The translations under genes and the position numbers were made by a program. Shown piece by piece: positions 20,163 through 28,367 of a DNA stretch of 64,000 bases (position 1 is the stretch's first letter; the number at the start of each line of letters is the position of its first letter). Under the pieces are notes generated by a model. The model ran no database searches. It saw nothing but the letters and a program-made list of their open reading frames with translations, and was not told the origin of the DNA. Source of the DNA: Bacillus rhizoplanae. Lineage in GTDB: Bacteria; Bacillota; Bacilli; Bacillales; Bacillaceae_G. Location: assembly GCF_917563915.1 (NCBI RefSeq), contig NZ_CAKJTI010000001.1, forward strand, positions 124,001-188,000. Reading direction: 5' to 3'.

Positions 20163-21698
20163 TTAACTAACTTGTTTTTGTTTCTTGTTTGTTGGTACAA
20201 TTAGTCGCTCTTTTCCCATTAATAAGATGCATATAATGCTAAGGGCTGCAGGAATAAGTGCCCATAAAAATGTGTCAGCGATAGAGGTTGCTAGTGCATG
20301 TTTAATACCATCTAAAATTTGTGGCGGTATTTTCTCAGTCGCATTTGGAGATAATAAGAAACTTGTATCGCCGCCTTTTGGAGCCATCTTTGCTAGTTCT
20401 GGCGGGAAAACAGATTTTAGTTGATCTGTAAATACATGATTTTGAATCGTACCAAAAATTGTTACACCAAGTGTCATACCAAGTGAACGGAAGAAAGAAT
20501 TTGTTGATGTCGCAGAACCTCGTTCTCTTATACTTAAATTATGAATAGAAGCCATACTTAAGACAGAGAAGGAAAACCCGACGCCAAATCCAGCTAAAAT
20601 CATAAAGACTGTAATCATTGTACGTGACGTATCGACTGTTAAAGTACTTAATAAATACATACCAAGAATAAAGAAAATACCAGAGATCATCATAATGTTA
20701 CGGTAACTTGTACGAGTTGATAACTGTCCACCTATTTGGCTTCCAATAACAGACCCTACCATCATCGGTGTTAAAATTAATCCAGCATTTGCTGCGGATC
20801 CACCAAGAACGCCTTGGATGAAAAGTGGAATGTACACTGTACAAATAATAAATGTTGCACCGTATAAGAAGGCAACGCCTTGACTTGCTGCAAATAAACG
20901 TTTTCTGAATAAATGGAAAGAAATAATAGGTTCTTCCACTTTTCGTTCAATAAAGAAAAAGATAATCATCATAATAGCAAACGTAGCAAATAAGCTCACA
21001 ATTACATTTGAATCCCAAGCATACTGTTTACCTCCGAGTTCTAAAGCAAACATGAGGCAAACAATACCAATAATTAAAGTAACAGCACCTGCCCAATCAA
21101 TTTTTTGTTTACTATATTGTAAAGATTCTTTATAGTATTTTGTAATTAAAAAGAGCGAGATAATCCCTAATGGAATATTAATATAAAATACCCAGTGCCA
21201 GTTAATATAGTCAGTAATATAAGCACCTAACAGCGGTCCAAACACACTTGACGTTCCAAAAACAGCTCCAAATAGTCCTGTCATTTTACCGCGTTTTTCT
21301 GCTGGGAAAATATCATACATAATTGTAAATGCGATTGGCATAAGAGCACCGCCGCCAATTCCTTGAATTGCACGGTATACACTTAATTGTTCAATGCTAG
21401 ATGCAGTGCCGCAAAGTATTGAACCAGTTAGAAAGAGAAGTAATCCTCCTATGTAAAAACGTTTACGTCCGTACATATCTGATAGTTTTCCGAAGATAGG
21501 CATTCCGGCCATTGTAGCTACCATATAGGCAGAAGTGACCCATACAAATTTATCAAAGCCGCCTAAATCACCTACAATAGTAGGCATTGCAGTAGCAACA
21601 ATTGTGTTATCCATTGCTGCCAGTAGTATTCCCAGTAGCAATCCTGTTACAACCAATTTTGTGTTACTTGCTTGCTTTTGAGTTATTTGTTCCTCCAA
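20163..21698 (-). CDS. MFS drug:H+ antiporter, DHA2 (14-TM) family
   Basis: A 511-residue EmrB/QacA-type exporter. Family motifs include MDNTIVATAMPTIVGDLGG after helix 1, GKLSDMYGRKR between helices 2 and 3, and GAVFGTSSVFGPLLGA (motif C, antiporter). Helices extend to a short basic C-terminus. The start is TTG at 21698 because AAAGGAGG sits 7 bases before it; the ATG three bases further upstream is out of frame. Substrate cannot be told from sequence. It is paired with the PadR regulator. Confidence 0.85.
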   Translation of the reverse strand: MEEQITQKQASNTKLVVTGLLLGILLAAMDNTIVATAMPTIVGDLGGFDKFVWVTSAYMVATMAGMPIFGKLSDMYGRKRFYIGGLLLFLTGSILCGTASSIEQLSVYRAIQGIGGGALMPIAFTIMYDIFPAEKRGKMTGLFGAVFGTSSVFGPLLGAYITDYINWHWVFYINIPLGIISLFLITKYYKESLQYSKQKIDWAGAVTLIIGIVCLMFALELGGKQYAWDSNVIVSLFATFAIMMIIFFFIERKVEEPIISFHLFRKRLFAASQGVAFLYGATFIICTVYIPLFIQGVLGGSAANAGLILTPMMVGSVIGSQIGGQLSTRTSYRNIMMISGIFFILGMYLLSTLTVDTSRTMITVFMILAGFGVGFSFSVLSMASIHNLSIRERGSATSTNSFFRSLGMTLGVTIFGTIQNHVFTDQLKSVFPPELAKMAPKGGDTSFLLSPNATEKIPPQILDGIKHALATSIADTFLWALIPAALSIICILLMGKERLIVPTNKKQKQVS

Positions 21699-21733
21699 GC
21701 ATAACCCTCCTTTGTATATCAACAATAAATTAT

Positions 21734-21762
21734 ATTATAGTCAAATTTGACCAAATGATAAA
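21734..21762 (-). promoter_or_regulatory. Exporter promoter with palindromic operator
   Basis: On the - strand a perfect -10 TATAAT (21734-21739) is preceded directly by the palindrome GTCAAATTTGAC (21740-21751) within a 17-base spacer; the -35 (TTTATC) is poor. Repressor control is inferred. The remaining sequence to 22,158 shows no gene I can support. Confidence 0.5.
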
Positions 21763-22158
21763 TAAATTTTTTTCGGCAAAATTATTTTGTCGTACATATG
21801 TACTTTTTAGTCAAAGATCACAAACATATACATATAAATTATTTAGTGGGTATATATGTGAAAAAATATGCTATTGGTTACTTATTATAAAAACTGTAGA
21901 AATGCAGAAATGTAAAATATTTTTTTAAAACATATTATTGAAAATGATTCATAATATAGGAAGTGACGAAAGGACATGGAGCTTACTTATAAGAATTAGA
22001 GAGGACAGAGAACTGTTTATGTGTTGTTATACAATATAAAGCAAATTAAAAAATACTAGAATGAGAAACAATATATAAAGTGAAAATTTTATCAATAGGA
22101 AAGTTTTTCATATGCCACTGTTAGTATAAGATAAAAGAATACATGAAACTTTATCAGT

Positions 22159-22186
22159 AAAGCTGTACATGATGTGCAGCTTTTTT
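22159..22186 (+). terminator. Orphan terminator
   Basis: AGCTGTACAT/ATGTGCAGCT stem followed by TTTTTT. No coding region precedes it on the + strand within 400 bases. Confidence 0.7.
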
Positions 22187-22324
22187 AGAATGATTTTTTC
22201 TTTCGTTTATCGAATACTATATAAAGTAAAGGATATAAAAAGGCTAAGTTTTTGTCGGAGGCCGCGAAGAAAAAGTAGAGAGTGTGAAAATTATATATTT
22301 AATATTAGAGTGGGGTGAATTTGT

Positions 22325-22846
22325 ATGGTGAAATACTGGGGGGAATTAGAAAATCGAGATAAGTTTTCTTTGTGTATACAACCTTCTTTATGGTCAGGGG
22401 GCAATGACAAGGATTTAGCTTATAAGCAATACACTCCTCAAATAGAAGTAACGCTTACGGTGTGTAATATGAAACAACAGTCTTCGTTTTCAGACACTAT
22501 TTATTATGAACTTCAAGATATAATTGTGATTCAAATTGAAGTGGATAATAAAGGGAAAGAAGCTGTTTCTCGTATATGCGTAAGTCATATGATTAGAGAT
22601 CAATTATCATATATACCAAATACATTAACGTCTAATAATGGGGAAAACGAATTTCTTTTTCAACTTGTTCGTTGGCGCATTGATAATTTGTCGCCCAAAG
22701 AAAAGGCATGTTTAGTATTGCAAGTAAAGGCTGAGCGTAACAATATATCACCTTCTTTACCTCTTCGCGCTACGTATACATTTCAACATAACCAACAAGT
22801 GTATGGACCGTTGCAAACAAAGCAGGCCCTGCTGATAAAACGATAA
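22325..22846 (+). CDS. Hypothetical DUF11-like beta domain protein (173 aa)
   Basis: The frame begins MVKYWGELENRDKFSL with GGGGTGA upstream. Its middle (DIIVIQIEVDNKGKEAVSRI; QLSYIPNTLT; LVRWRIDNLSPKEKACLVLQVKA) follows the pattern of DUF11-type repeat domains, in which a beta sandwich contains YVPGT and NLAPGE-like segments. There is no signal peptide or membrane helix. Function unknown. It is a monocistronic unit ending at the terminator at 22922-22975. Confidence 0.65.
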   Translation: MVKYWGELENRDKFSLCIQPSLWSGGNDKDLAYKQYTPQIEVTLTVCNMKQQSSFSDTIYYELQDIIVIQIEVDNKGKEAVSRICVSHMIRDQLSYIPNTLTSNNGENEFLFQLVRWRIDNLSPKEKACLVLQVKAERNNISPSLPLRATYTFQHNQQVYGPLQTKQALLIKR

Positions 22847-22921
22847 AAAGAAATTATGGAATAGGAGACTACCAAAAAGAATTTATTTTAAGTAATTGAA
22901 TATCGCTTTATATAAGTAAAG

Positions 22922-22975
22922 ACAAAAGAAGAAGGAAATCATCCATATATAATGGATAATTTCCTTCTTCTTTTG
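22922..22975 (+). terminator. Long terminator hairpin
   Basis: ACAAAAGAAGAAGGAAAT pairs with ATTTCCTTCTTCTTTTGT with an inner ATCCAT/ATGGAT stem. One of the longest perfect stems in the window. Confidence 0.85.
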
Positions 22976-22994
22976 TTGAAATAGCTTTTTTAAT

Positions 22995-23127
22995 TTTATC
23001 CCACCTCAAGATTTAGAGAGAAACAAAGAAGATAGGTGGGGGATAACTGCTGGCATGCGCCCGATTGGTTCAATTAACCATTAGTGGGGGATGAAAAAGA
23101 CCCCCACTGATGGAAGTTTCATTTTAT
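22995..23127 (-). repeat. bcr1-like repeat, long form, fused to a stop codon
   Basis: + strand TTTATCCCACCTCAAG to GTTTCATTTTAT, with arms CCCACCT/AGGTGGG, TTGGTTCAATTAACCA and CCCCCACTGATGG. The CGGGCAGTAAG segment at the TTTATCCC end is missing. The final T is part of the stop codon of the holin-like gene. Confidence 0.85.
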
Positions 23128-23357
23128 TAGTGAAGGTTATGCTTTTTAAGAAGTTCTTTTTGTTCAATTCCTTTTTTTCCTAAATAGTTATTTTTGTATC
23201 CGAAGTATAAGATAAATAAAAAAGAGGAAACATTGATAATTGCATCGATTTGTTCATTTGAAATGAAGCTTAAGCCAAATGATTCAAATAATAATTTTAA
23301 TGATAAGAGAAAGCCAGTAAGAAAACGGAGAATATCTGATATATTCCCTGGTTTCAT
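23127..23357 (-). CDS. Small holin-like membrane protein
   Basis: A 76-residue protein with two hydrophobic helices (about 9-29 and 40-57) separated by a NEQIDAIIN turn, and a basic tail (GKKGIEQKELLKKHN). The layout resembles phage holins of the SPP1 type, but no lysin or phage gene is nearby, so it may be a solitary holin-like protein. GAAGGAGAG precedes the ATG. The stop codon directly abuts a bcr1-like repeat. Confidence 0.55.
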   Translation of the reverse strand: MKPGNISDILRFLTGFLLSLKLLFESFGLSFISNEQIDAIINVSSFLFILYFGYKNNYLGKKGIEQKELLKKHNLH

Positions 23358-23514
23358 GATAAATCTCTCCTTCTGTTATATGTTTTATATAATATTTATA
23401 TGAAAATAGGAAGAAAAGGAATACAAGCTTATTGGAAAATTGTGCATATATTTTTTATTGAATAAAAAAACATCAGCTATGTAGAAACATATAATAATAG
23501 AAAGGAGGTAATAG

Positions 23515-24163
23515 ATGGAATATAAAGGGAAAATTAGCGGTTTATTGTTTGGTAACACTATGGCAATTACAGAATGGATTGCCATGCAAAATATATTAAC
23601 AAAATTAGATACGAAAGCATTATATGTTACAGCTGGAATTTATGTTGTGCAGATGATACTAAGTTACTATGTCGGTCATCGTTATGATAAAAAACAAGAA
23701 GTGAAAAATAGAATACAAGGTTTAAAAAGTAGAGAATTTTCGGGGAGTTTTTTGAAAAATTAGTAGCTTTATCACAAAGAGAAGTAGGTAAAGTTAGTAT
23801 ATATTTGTTTTCTATTAGAAATTGGGAGGAACTAAAGGTTAGTGTTTTAGAACCAAAACTAGAACAAATAGTTCTAAAAGTAGAACAAACATTGGTGTAG
23901 ACAGTTCGAAAAAGTGATGTTATAACATGCTGGGAAGAAAATAAATATGTAATTACTGCAGCAGATAAAGGGCACGAACAATCAACACTAATGAATCGAA
24001 TAACTAAAAATTTAACAAAAGTGTTGCAATATGATATTGTACACATCACATTTATATTTGGTGGAGCAACATATCCATTAGAGGAGACTCATTTGAAGTG
24101 CTATTAGAACTAGCACAAATGCGATTATTTCAAAATAGAGATATGCAGCAAGTGGAATTATAA
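23515..24163 (+). pseudogene. Decayed GGDEF-like membrane protein
   Basis: The first 80 codons are open: two membrane segments (about 30-55), then KKQEVKNRIQGLKSREF. Coding sense then continues in another frame from about 23,738 (RIFGEFFEKLVALSQREVG), is interrupted by TAG at 23898-23900, resumes with TVRKSDVITCWEENKYVITA, and shifts frame again near 24,087 to end at TAA 24161-24163 (SFEVLLELAQMRLFQNRD). The order matches the end of a diguanylate-cyclase-like domain (SDVI-W--NKYVI, then a YPLE-type tail). At least three lesions show it is dead. AAAGGAGG precedes the start. Confidence 0.7.
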
Positions 24164-24237
24164 CATTATTATTTCGAAACATTTTTTTCATTTTTGTTAC
24201 AATATTTGTGTGTTTTGTAACAAATCCCTTTAAAAAT

Positions 24238-24303
24238 ATGGTTAATCATCATATAATTAACGATGGATGTGTCAGTACATTTTGCACAATGATTTCTCAT
24301 TAA
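24238..24303 (+). CDS. Candidate 21-aa peptide, weak evidence
   Basis: ATG at 24238 opens 21 codons (MVNHHIINDGCVSTFCTMIS then His) ending at TAA exactly one base before a terminator stem. It contains two cysteines and three histidines. There is no Shine-Dalgarno, so translation is doubtful; the transcript may instead be a small RNA. Apart from this and the terminator, the 24.16-24.45 kb gap shows nothing supportable. Confidence 0.2.
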   Translation: MVNHHIINDGCVSTFCTMISH

Positions 24304-24341
24304 AAGTGTAGAGTTGGAAAGATCTCTACACTTTTCCTTTT
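24303..24341 (+). terminator. Terminator upstream of the deacetylase gene
   Basis: AAAAGTGTAGAG/CTCTACACTTTT perfect stem with a 10-base loop, then CCTTTT. Confidence 0.8.
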
Positions 24342-24448
24342 GAAGACAATTAGAGAATAATCGGAAAATATTGCATCGATTCCTTTGTACTGTGTAAAAT
24401 GGAACAAATAGAGATAGAGAGATAGAAAGATAGAAAGGGAATGATAGA

Positions 24449-25267
24449 ATGGTAGACGTTACGAACCACCGCTCTACAATAATTAAGCGGTTGGTTATTG
24501 TTGTTATAGCAATTTGTGCTGTGGCAGCAGGATTTTTTCTGTTTCAATCAATTACCTCTCCTGCAAAAGCAGTTGCAAATCAAGAAAATTCCGTTCAGTT
24601 TGCAAGTGAACAGACAAAAGTAGAAATGAAAAAAGTAGCGCCTGAAAAATATAATGGTCAAGTGCGTAAAGTAGTATATTTAACATTTGATGATGGACCA
24701 AGTGAATTTCAAAAGGAAATTTTAGATATTTTAAAGAAAAATGATATAAAAGGAACATTCTTTATGATTGGTGGAAATATTCCAGCCTATAAAGAGAGTG
24801 TGAAGCGCTTAGTAAAAGAGGGACATTATCCGGGTGTTCATAGTATGACGCATAATTATACAAAGCTGTATAAAGAAGGCAAATTTGTCGAAGAAATGAA
24901 ACAAGCACAAGATATTATGAAAGAAGTAACTGGTATTCATCCAAACCTTGTTCGCTGTCCATATGGAAGTATGCCGGGACTTACTCAAGCGTTGCGTGAT
25001 CAAATGACATCTGCTGGCATGAAAGAATGGGATTGGACTGTAGATTCTTTAGACTGGAAATTACCAGGAAATCCAAATGGAGTAACCCAAAATGTTGTCT
25101 CACACGTTAATAAAGAACGAGAAGTTGTTTTAATGCATGAGAAAAAGCAAACCGTGCAAGCTTTACAAACAATCATTGATGAACTTCGTAAAAAGGGGTA
25201 TGAATTCGAAGTATACGATGAAGCAGAGCATTTTCCATTAAATTTCTGGCATGATAATCGCATATAA
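24449..25267 (+). CDS. Polysaccharide deacetylase (NodB, peptidoglycan type)
   Basis: A 272-residue membrane-anchored carbohydrate esterase family 4 protein: one helix at about 14-34, an extracytoplasmic linker, and a NodB domain. Catalytic motif 1 is TFDDGP (Asp81, Asp82), the zinc histidines are in GVHSMTH (131 and 135), and motif 3 is RCPYGS. The expected Trp motif is WDWTVDSLDW and the C-terminal catalytic His is in LMHE. It probably removes acetyl groups from cell-wall GlcNAc or MurNAc. It lies 17 bases upstream of the YkyA lipoprotein gene, suggesting an operon. Confidence 0.85.
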   Translation: MVDVTNHRSTIIKRLVIVVIAICAVAAGFFLFQSITSPAKAVANQENSVQFASEQTKVEMKKVAPEKYNGQVRKVVYLTFDDGPSEFQKEILDILKKNDIKGTFFMIGGNIPAYKESVKRLVKEGHYPGVHSMTHNYTKLYKEGKFVEEMKQAQDIMKEVTGIHPNLVRCPYGSMPGLTQALRDQMTSAGMKEWDWTVDSLDWKLPGNPNGVTQNVVSHVNKEREVVLMHEKKQTVQALQTIIDELRKKGYEFEVYDEAEHFPLNFWHDNRI

Positions 25268-25284
25268 AATAGGAGGAATTGAAG

Positions 25285-25944
25285 TTGAAATATAAAAAGG
25301 TGGCACTAGTAGCAGTTATATCAATGAGTTTACTTGCAGGTTGCTTCGGACCTAAACCGGAAGAAGAGCTATACGTAGCATTTGAGAATGCTGCAAAACA
25401 GGAAAAAACAATGTTTGAAGATGCGAAAACATTGGAGACATTAGAAAAGCAAGGACAAGAACTGTACAACCAGATTGTAAAGGATGGAAAAGATAACAAT
25501 CAAGTGGTAAAAGAGAAATTAGATCAAGCTATAAAAAATGATGCAGATCGTGAAAAAGTATTAGATAAAGAGAAAGAAGTATTAGATAAAGCGCAAGAAG
25601 AAACAAAAGATGTTGATAAATACATAAAAGAACTTGAAGATAAAAAACTGCAAGAACAAGCAAAGAAAGTACAAGATGCGTATAAAGGCCGTTATGATGC
25701 TTTTAACAAGATGTATGATAGCTATAAAAAATCATTAAAATTAGAAAAAGAATTGTATACGATGCTGCAAGCACAAGATGAAAAATTAAAAGCGATTAGT
25801 GAGAAAGTAAAAGCGGTAAATCAATCTTATCAAGATATCGAGTCTCCAAAAAATAAATTTAATGAATATACAAAACAATATAATCAAGAAAAATTGTCAT
25901 TTTATAAGCAAGCAAACATTAAAATAAAAGAAGACAAAAAATAA
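25285..25944 (+). CDS. ykyA: YkyA-type cell-wall-binding lipoprotein
   Basis: A 219-residue lipoprotein: signal peptide with lipobox LLAGC, then an almost wholly helical, charged coiled-coil body (EKVLDKEKEVLDKAQEETKD and similar). The family is YkyA. Two in-frame TTG codons are available; the one at 25285 is 8 bases from AGGAGG and is chosen, while that at 25279 is too close. It follows the deacetylase with a short gap and ends at a strong terminator. Confidence 0.8.
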   Translation: MKYKKVALVAVISMSLLAGCFGPKPEEELYVAFENAAKQEKTMFEDAKTLETLEKQGQELYNQIVKDGKDNNQVVKEKLDQAIKNDADREKVLDKEKEVLDKAQEETKDVDKYIKELEDKKLQEQAKKVQDAYKGRYDAFNKMYDSYKKSLKLEKELYTMLQAQDEKLKAISEKVKAVNQSYQDIESPKNKFNEYTKQYNQEKLSFYKQANIKIKEDKK

Positions 25945-25986
25945 AGAAGCTTTGGCCGTTTTGGCCAAAGCTTCTTTATTTTTTTG
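25943..25986. terminator. Bidirectional terminator ykyA/ykyB
   Basis: AAAGAAGCTTTGGCC/GGCCAAAGCTTCTTT perfect stem with loop GTTT, followed by a T run. Confidence 0.9.
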
Positions 25987-26434
25987 TGTAAGTACGACGA
26001 TACCAAGGAATGGATTCGTTTAATTTTTTTTCTTGTTGAAATGCTTCTTCCCCAATATACTGCTGGAGCATTTTTTTAGCAGATGTTAAGGATAGATATG
26101 TTTTTGGATTTCGATATGCACAATCAAGGCTACCGAGATGTGGAAGGTTACGAAAATCATCTTTCGTAGGAGGAATATGGAAGTAATAATTACCTGCTCG
26201 TACAAGAACGTCAGATTGTTGCTGACTAAAGCGTGGGTTTTTGGAAAAGTGTAAACCTTCTTTCGTAGCTTGCTTTTCTGAAATTAATCGTTCTAAAGCT
26301 GTCTTTTTTAACCAATATAAATATTTCGGATTTGTAGCTGATTTTGCATGGCGGTTGACACTGAAAATTGCTTCAGCAAGTTGATGGACCGAAAATTGAT
26401 TGTAGGAACGAGACTGGGATTGTGAAGATTTCAT
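25976..26434 (-). CDS. ykyB: YkyB-like protein
   Basis: A 152-residue soluble basic protein with the YkyB pattern: QLAEAIFSVNRHAKSATNPKYLY, then LHFSKNPRFSQQQSDVLVRAGNYYFH, HLGSLDCAYRNPKTYLSLTSA. Function is unknown. GGAAAGGAG precedes the ATG. Its stop region is inside the ykyA terminator. The 280 bases upstream to ppx contain nothing I can support. Confidence 0.85.
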   Translation of the reverse strand: MKSSQSQSRSYNQFSVHQLAEAIFSVNRHAKSATNPKYLYWLKKTALERLISEKQATKEGLHFSKNPRFSQQQSDVLVRAGNYYFHIPPTKDDFRNLPHLGSLDCAYRNPKTYLSLTSAKKMLQQYIGEEAFQQEKKLNESIPWYRRTYTKK

Positions 26435-26718
26435 CTTAGCACTCCTTTCCTGTCTACAGTATCATAATTTAATAAAAGCTAGCAATTCTTCTATATAGAA
26501 AGCTATTATATGTATTTTCAATATTAAAGCAATGTTGTGAAAAAAAACAACTATTTTGTATAATAGTTATATCTTTCTTTAGAAGTAAGTTAATACTTTA
26601 TTTCATGTAGAGGAAAATATCTAGAAGAACCTCTTATTCATGAACTTAAGTGCTCTTGCGCTATGTTGGACAGGTTTTTATAACTTTAAATAATGATATA
26701 AATGATACGGAGAAAAGG

Positions 26719-28257
26719 ATGACGAGAGTGTTGAAACAACAATATGGGATTATTGATATTGGATCAAATACGATGAGATTAGTTATTTATGAAAAACAAA
26801 ATGGCGGCTTTTACAAAGAAATTGAAAATACGAAGGTAGTTGCTCGCTTACGCAACTATTTAGTAGATGGTGTCCTAACTGAAGAAGGAATCCATGTATT
26901 GTTACATACTTTGCTACAGTTTCAAGAAAGCACGCGGTTTCATCAGTTACATAAAGTATTGTGCGTAGCAACTGCAACAGTTCGGCAAGCTAAAAATCAA
27001 ATGGAAATTAAACGTCTTGTTGAAGAACACACTGATTTTCAGATTCGGGTATTGTCTGAGTATGAAGAAGCACGTTATGGATATATAGCAGTTATGAACT
27101 CCACCTCTTTCACAGAAGGAATTACTGTTGATATTGGAGGCGGAAGTACAGAAATTACTTATTTCCAAAATCGAGAAATTATCGAATATTATAGTTTTCC
27201 ATTTGGAGCGCTGTCATTAAAGCAACAATTCATTCGTCATGATACACCAACTTCAGAAGAACTTGAGGAATTAAGAAATTATTTATGGTATCAGTTTCAA
27301 TCGCTTCCATGGCTTAAAGGTAAGAAATTACCGTTAATTGCAATTGGAGGTAGTGCACGAAATATGGTGAAAATTCATCAAAATTTAATTTCTTACCCGA
27401 TTTCTGGACTACATTTATATAAGATGAAGCGAACAGATATTGAACATGTGCACGAACATTTATTAACACTTTCATTTACAGAACTGCAAAAGTTAGAGGG
27501 ACTTGCTAAAGATCGAGCTGATACCATTATTTCGGCAGCAGAAGTGTTTAGAACGTTAACAACTATTATAGAAGCATCATCTTTTGTGTTGAGTAGAAAA
27601 GGACTACGAGAAGGTGTTTTTTATGAAGAATTAACAAATTCGTTTGGGATTACTTATTATCCCAATGTTGTGGAAGAAAGCTTACACTTACTTTCTCATG
27701 AATATGAGATGGATATGAGTGTTGTGATGCAACTTATGAAAAATGCCATGACTATTTGCAAAGAATTAGAAAAAAGAGAGGTTATCTCCTTTACGCAAGA
27801 AGATTGGACTGTGCTTCATAGAGCAGCAAAAGTATTTAATATTGGAAAATATATTGATGAAGAGTCAAGCAGCCAGCATACATTTTATTTATTAGCAAAT
27901 AAAACGATAGATGGCATGATGCATAAAGAACGAATTAAGTTAGCATTAATTGCTTCTTATAAATCGAAATTGTTGTTTAAACAATGTATCGAACCATTTA
28001 CAGATTGGTTTGAAAAAGACGAACAAAGAAAAATACGGTTATTAGGGTCTATTTTGCAATTTTCTGCAGCATTAAATGTGACAAATCGTAATCTTGTCGA
28101 ATCCATTCATATAGTAAAAAACGAAGATGGTCTTGCTTTTTATATTTGCTGTAAGCAATCAGCATTATCTGAAAAAGTACAGGCGGAAAAACAGAAAAAA
28201 CAGATAGAAAAGGTTTTAAAGACGAACATTGAATTGTATTTTCATGAAAAATGTTAA
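26719..28257 (+). CDS. ppx: Exopolyphosphatase (Ppx/GppA)
   Basis: A 512-residue ASKHA-fold enzyme that hydrolyses terminal phosphate from polyphosphate (and possibly pppGpp). The nucleotide/phosphate-1 motif is IDIGSNTMRLVIYE, the second is VDIGGGSTEITYF, and IAIGGSARN is the adenosine-like motif. The C-terminal part has the HD-like helical domain of long Ppx. The ATG at 26719 with GGAG at 26709 is used; the frame is open further upstream. ppx-ppk adjacency is typical and suggests control of cellular polyphosphate. Confidence 0.9.
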   Translation: MTRVLKQQYGIIDIGSNTMRLVIYEKQNGGFYKEIENTKVVARLRNYLVDGVLTEEGIHVLLHTLLQFQESTRFHQLHKVLCVATATVRQAKNQMEIKRLVEEHTDFQIRVLSEYEEARYGYIAVMNSTSFTEGITVDIGGGSTEITYFQNREIIEYYSFPFGALSLKQQFIRHDTPTSEELEELRNYLWYQFQSLPWLKGKKLPLIAIGGSARNMVKIHQNLISYPISGLHLYKMKRTDIEHVHEHLLTLSFTELQKLEGLAKDRADTIISAAEVFRTLTTIIEASSFVLSRKGLREGVFYEELTNSFGITYYPNVVEESLHLLSHEYEMDMSVVMQLMKNAMTICKELEKREVISFTQEDWTVLHRAAKVFNIGKYIDEESSSQHTFYLLANKTIDGMMHKERIKLALIASYKSKLLFKQCIEPFTDWFEKDEQRKIRLLGSILQFSAALNVTNRNLVESIHIVKNEDGLAFYICCKQSALSEKVQAEKQKKQIEKVLKTNIELYFHEKC

Positions 28258-28260
28258 TTT

Positions 28261-28299
28261 GTTCGAACTTCTTTACAAAAAATTTACACTTCTTTCAAT
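28261..28299 (+). promoter_or_regulatory. Possible PhoP box upstream of ppk
   Basis: Two perfect TTTACA hexamers (28272-28277, 28283-28288) have an 11-base period. Imperfect hexamers GTTCGA and TTCAAT stand at the same period on either side. Known PhoP boxes are TT(A/C/T)ACA repeats separated by about 5 bases. Confidence 0.4.
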
Positions 28300-28367
28300 G
28301 AATATTTGTTAAAATGAATATAATAAAATTATATTGAAAAAGTTTTAGAGGGAAGTGTGATGGGGGT

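Noticed and set aside
23127-24163. Prophage remnant
   Set aside because: Only one holin-like gene, with no lysin, integrase, portal or attachment repeats nearby.
26640-26696. Short frame MNLSALALCWTGFYNFK before ppx
   Set aside because: No ribosome site and no terminator or other support.
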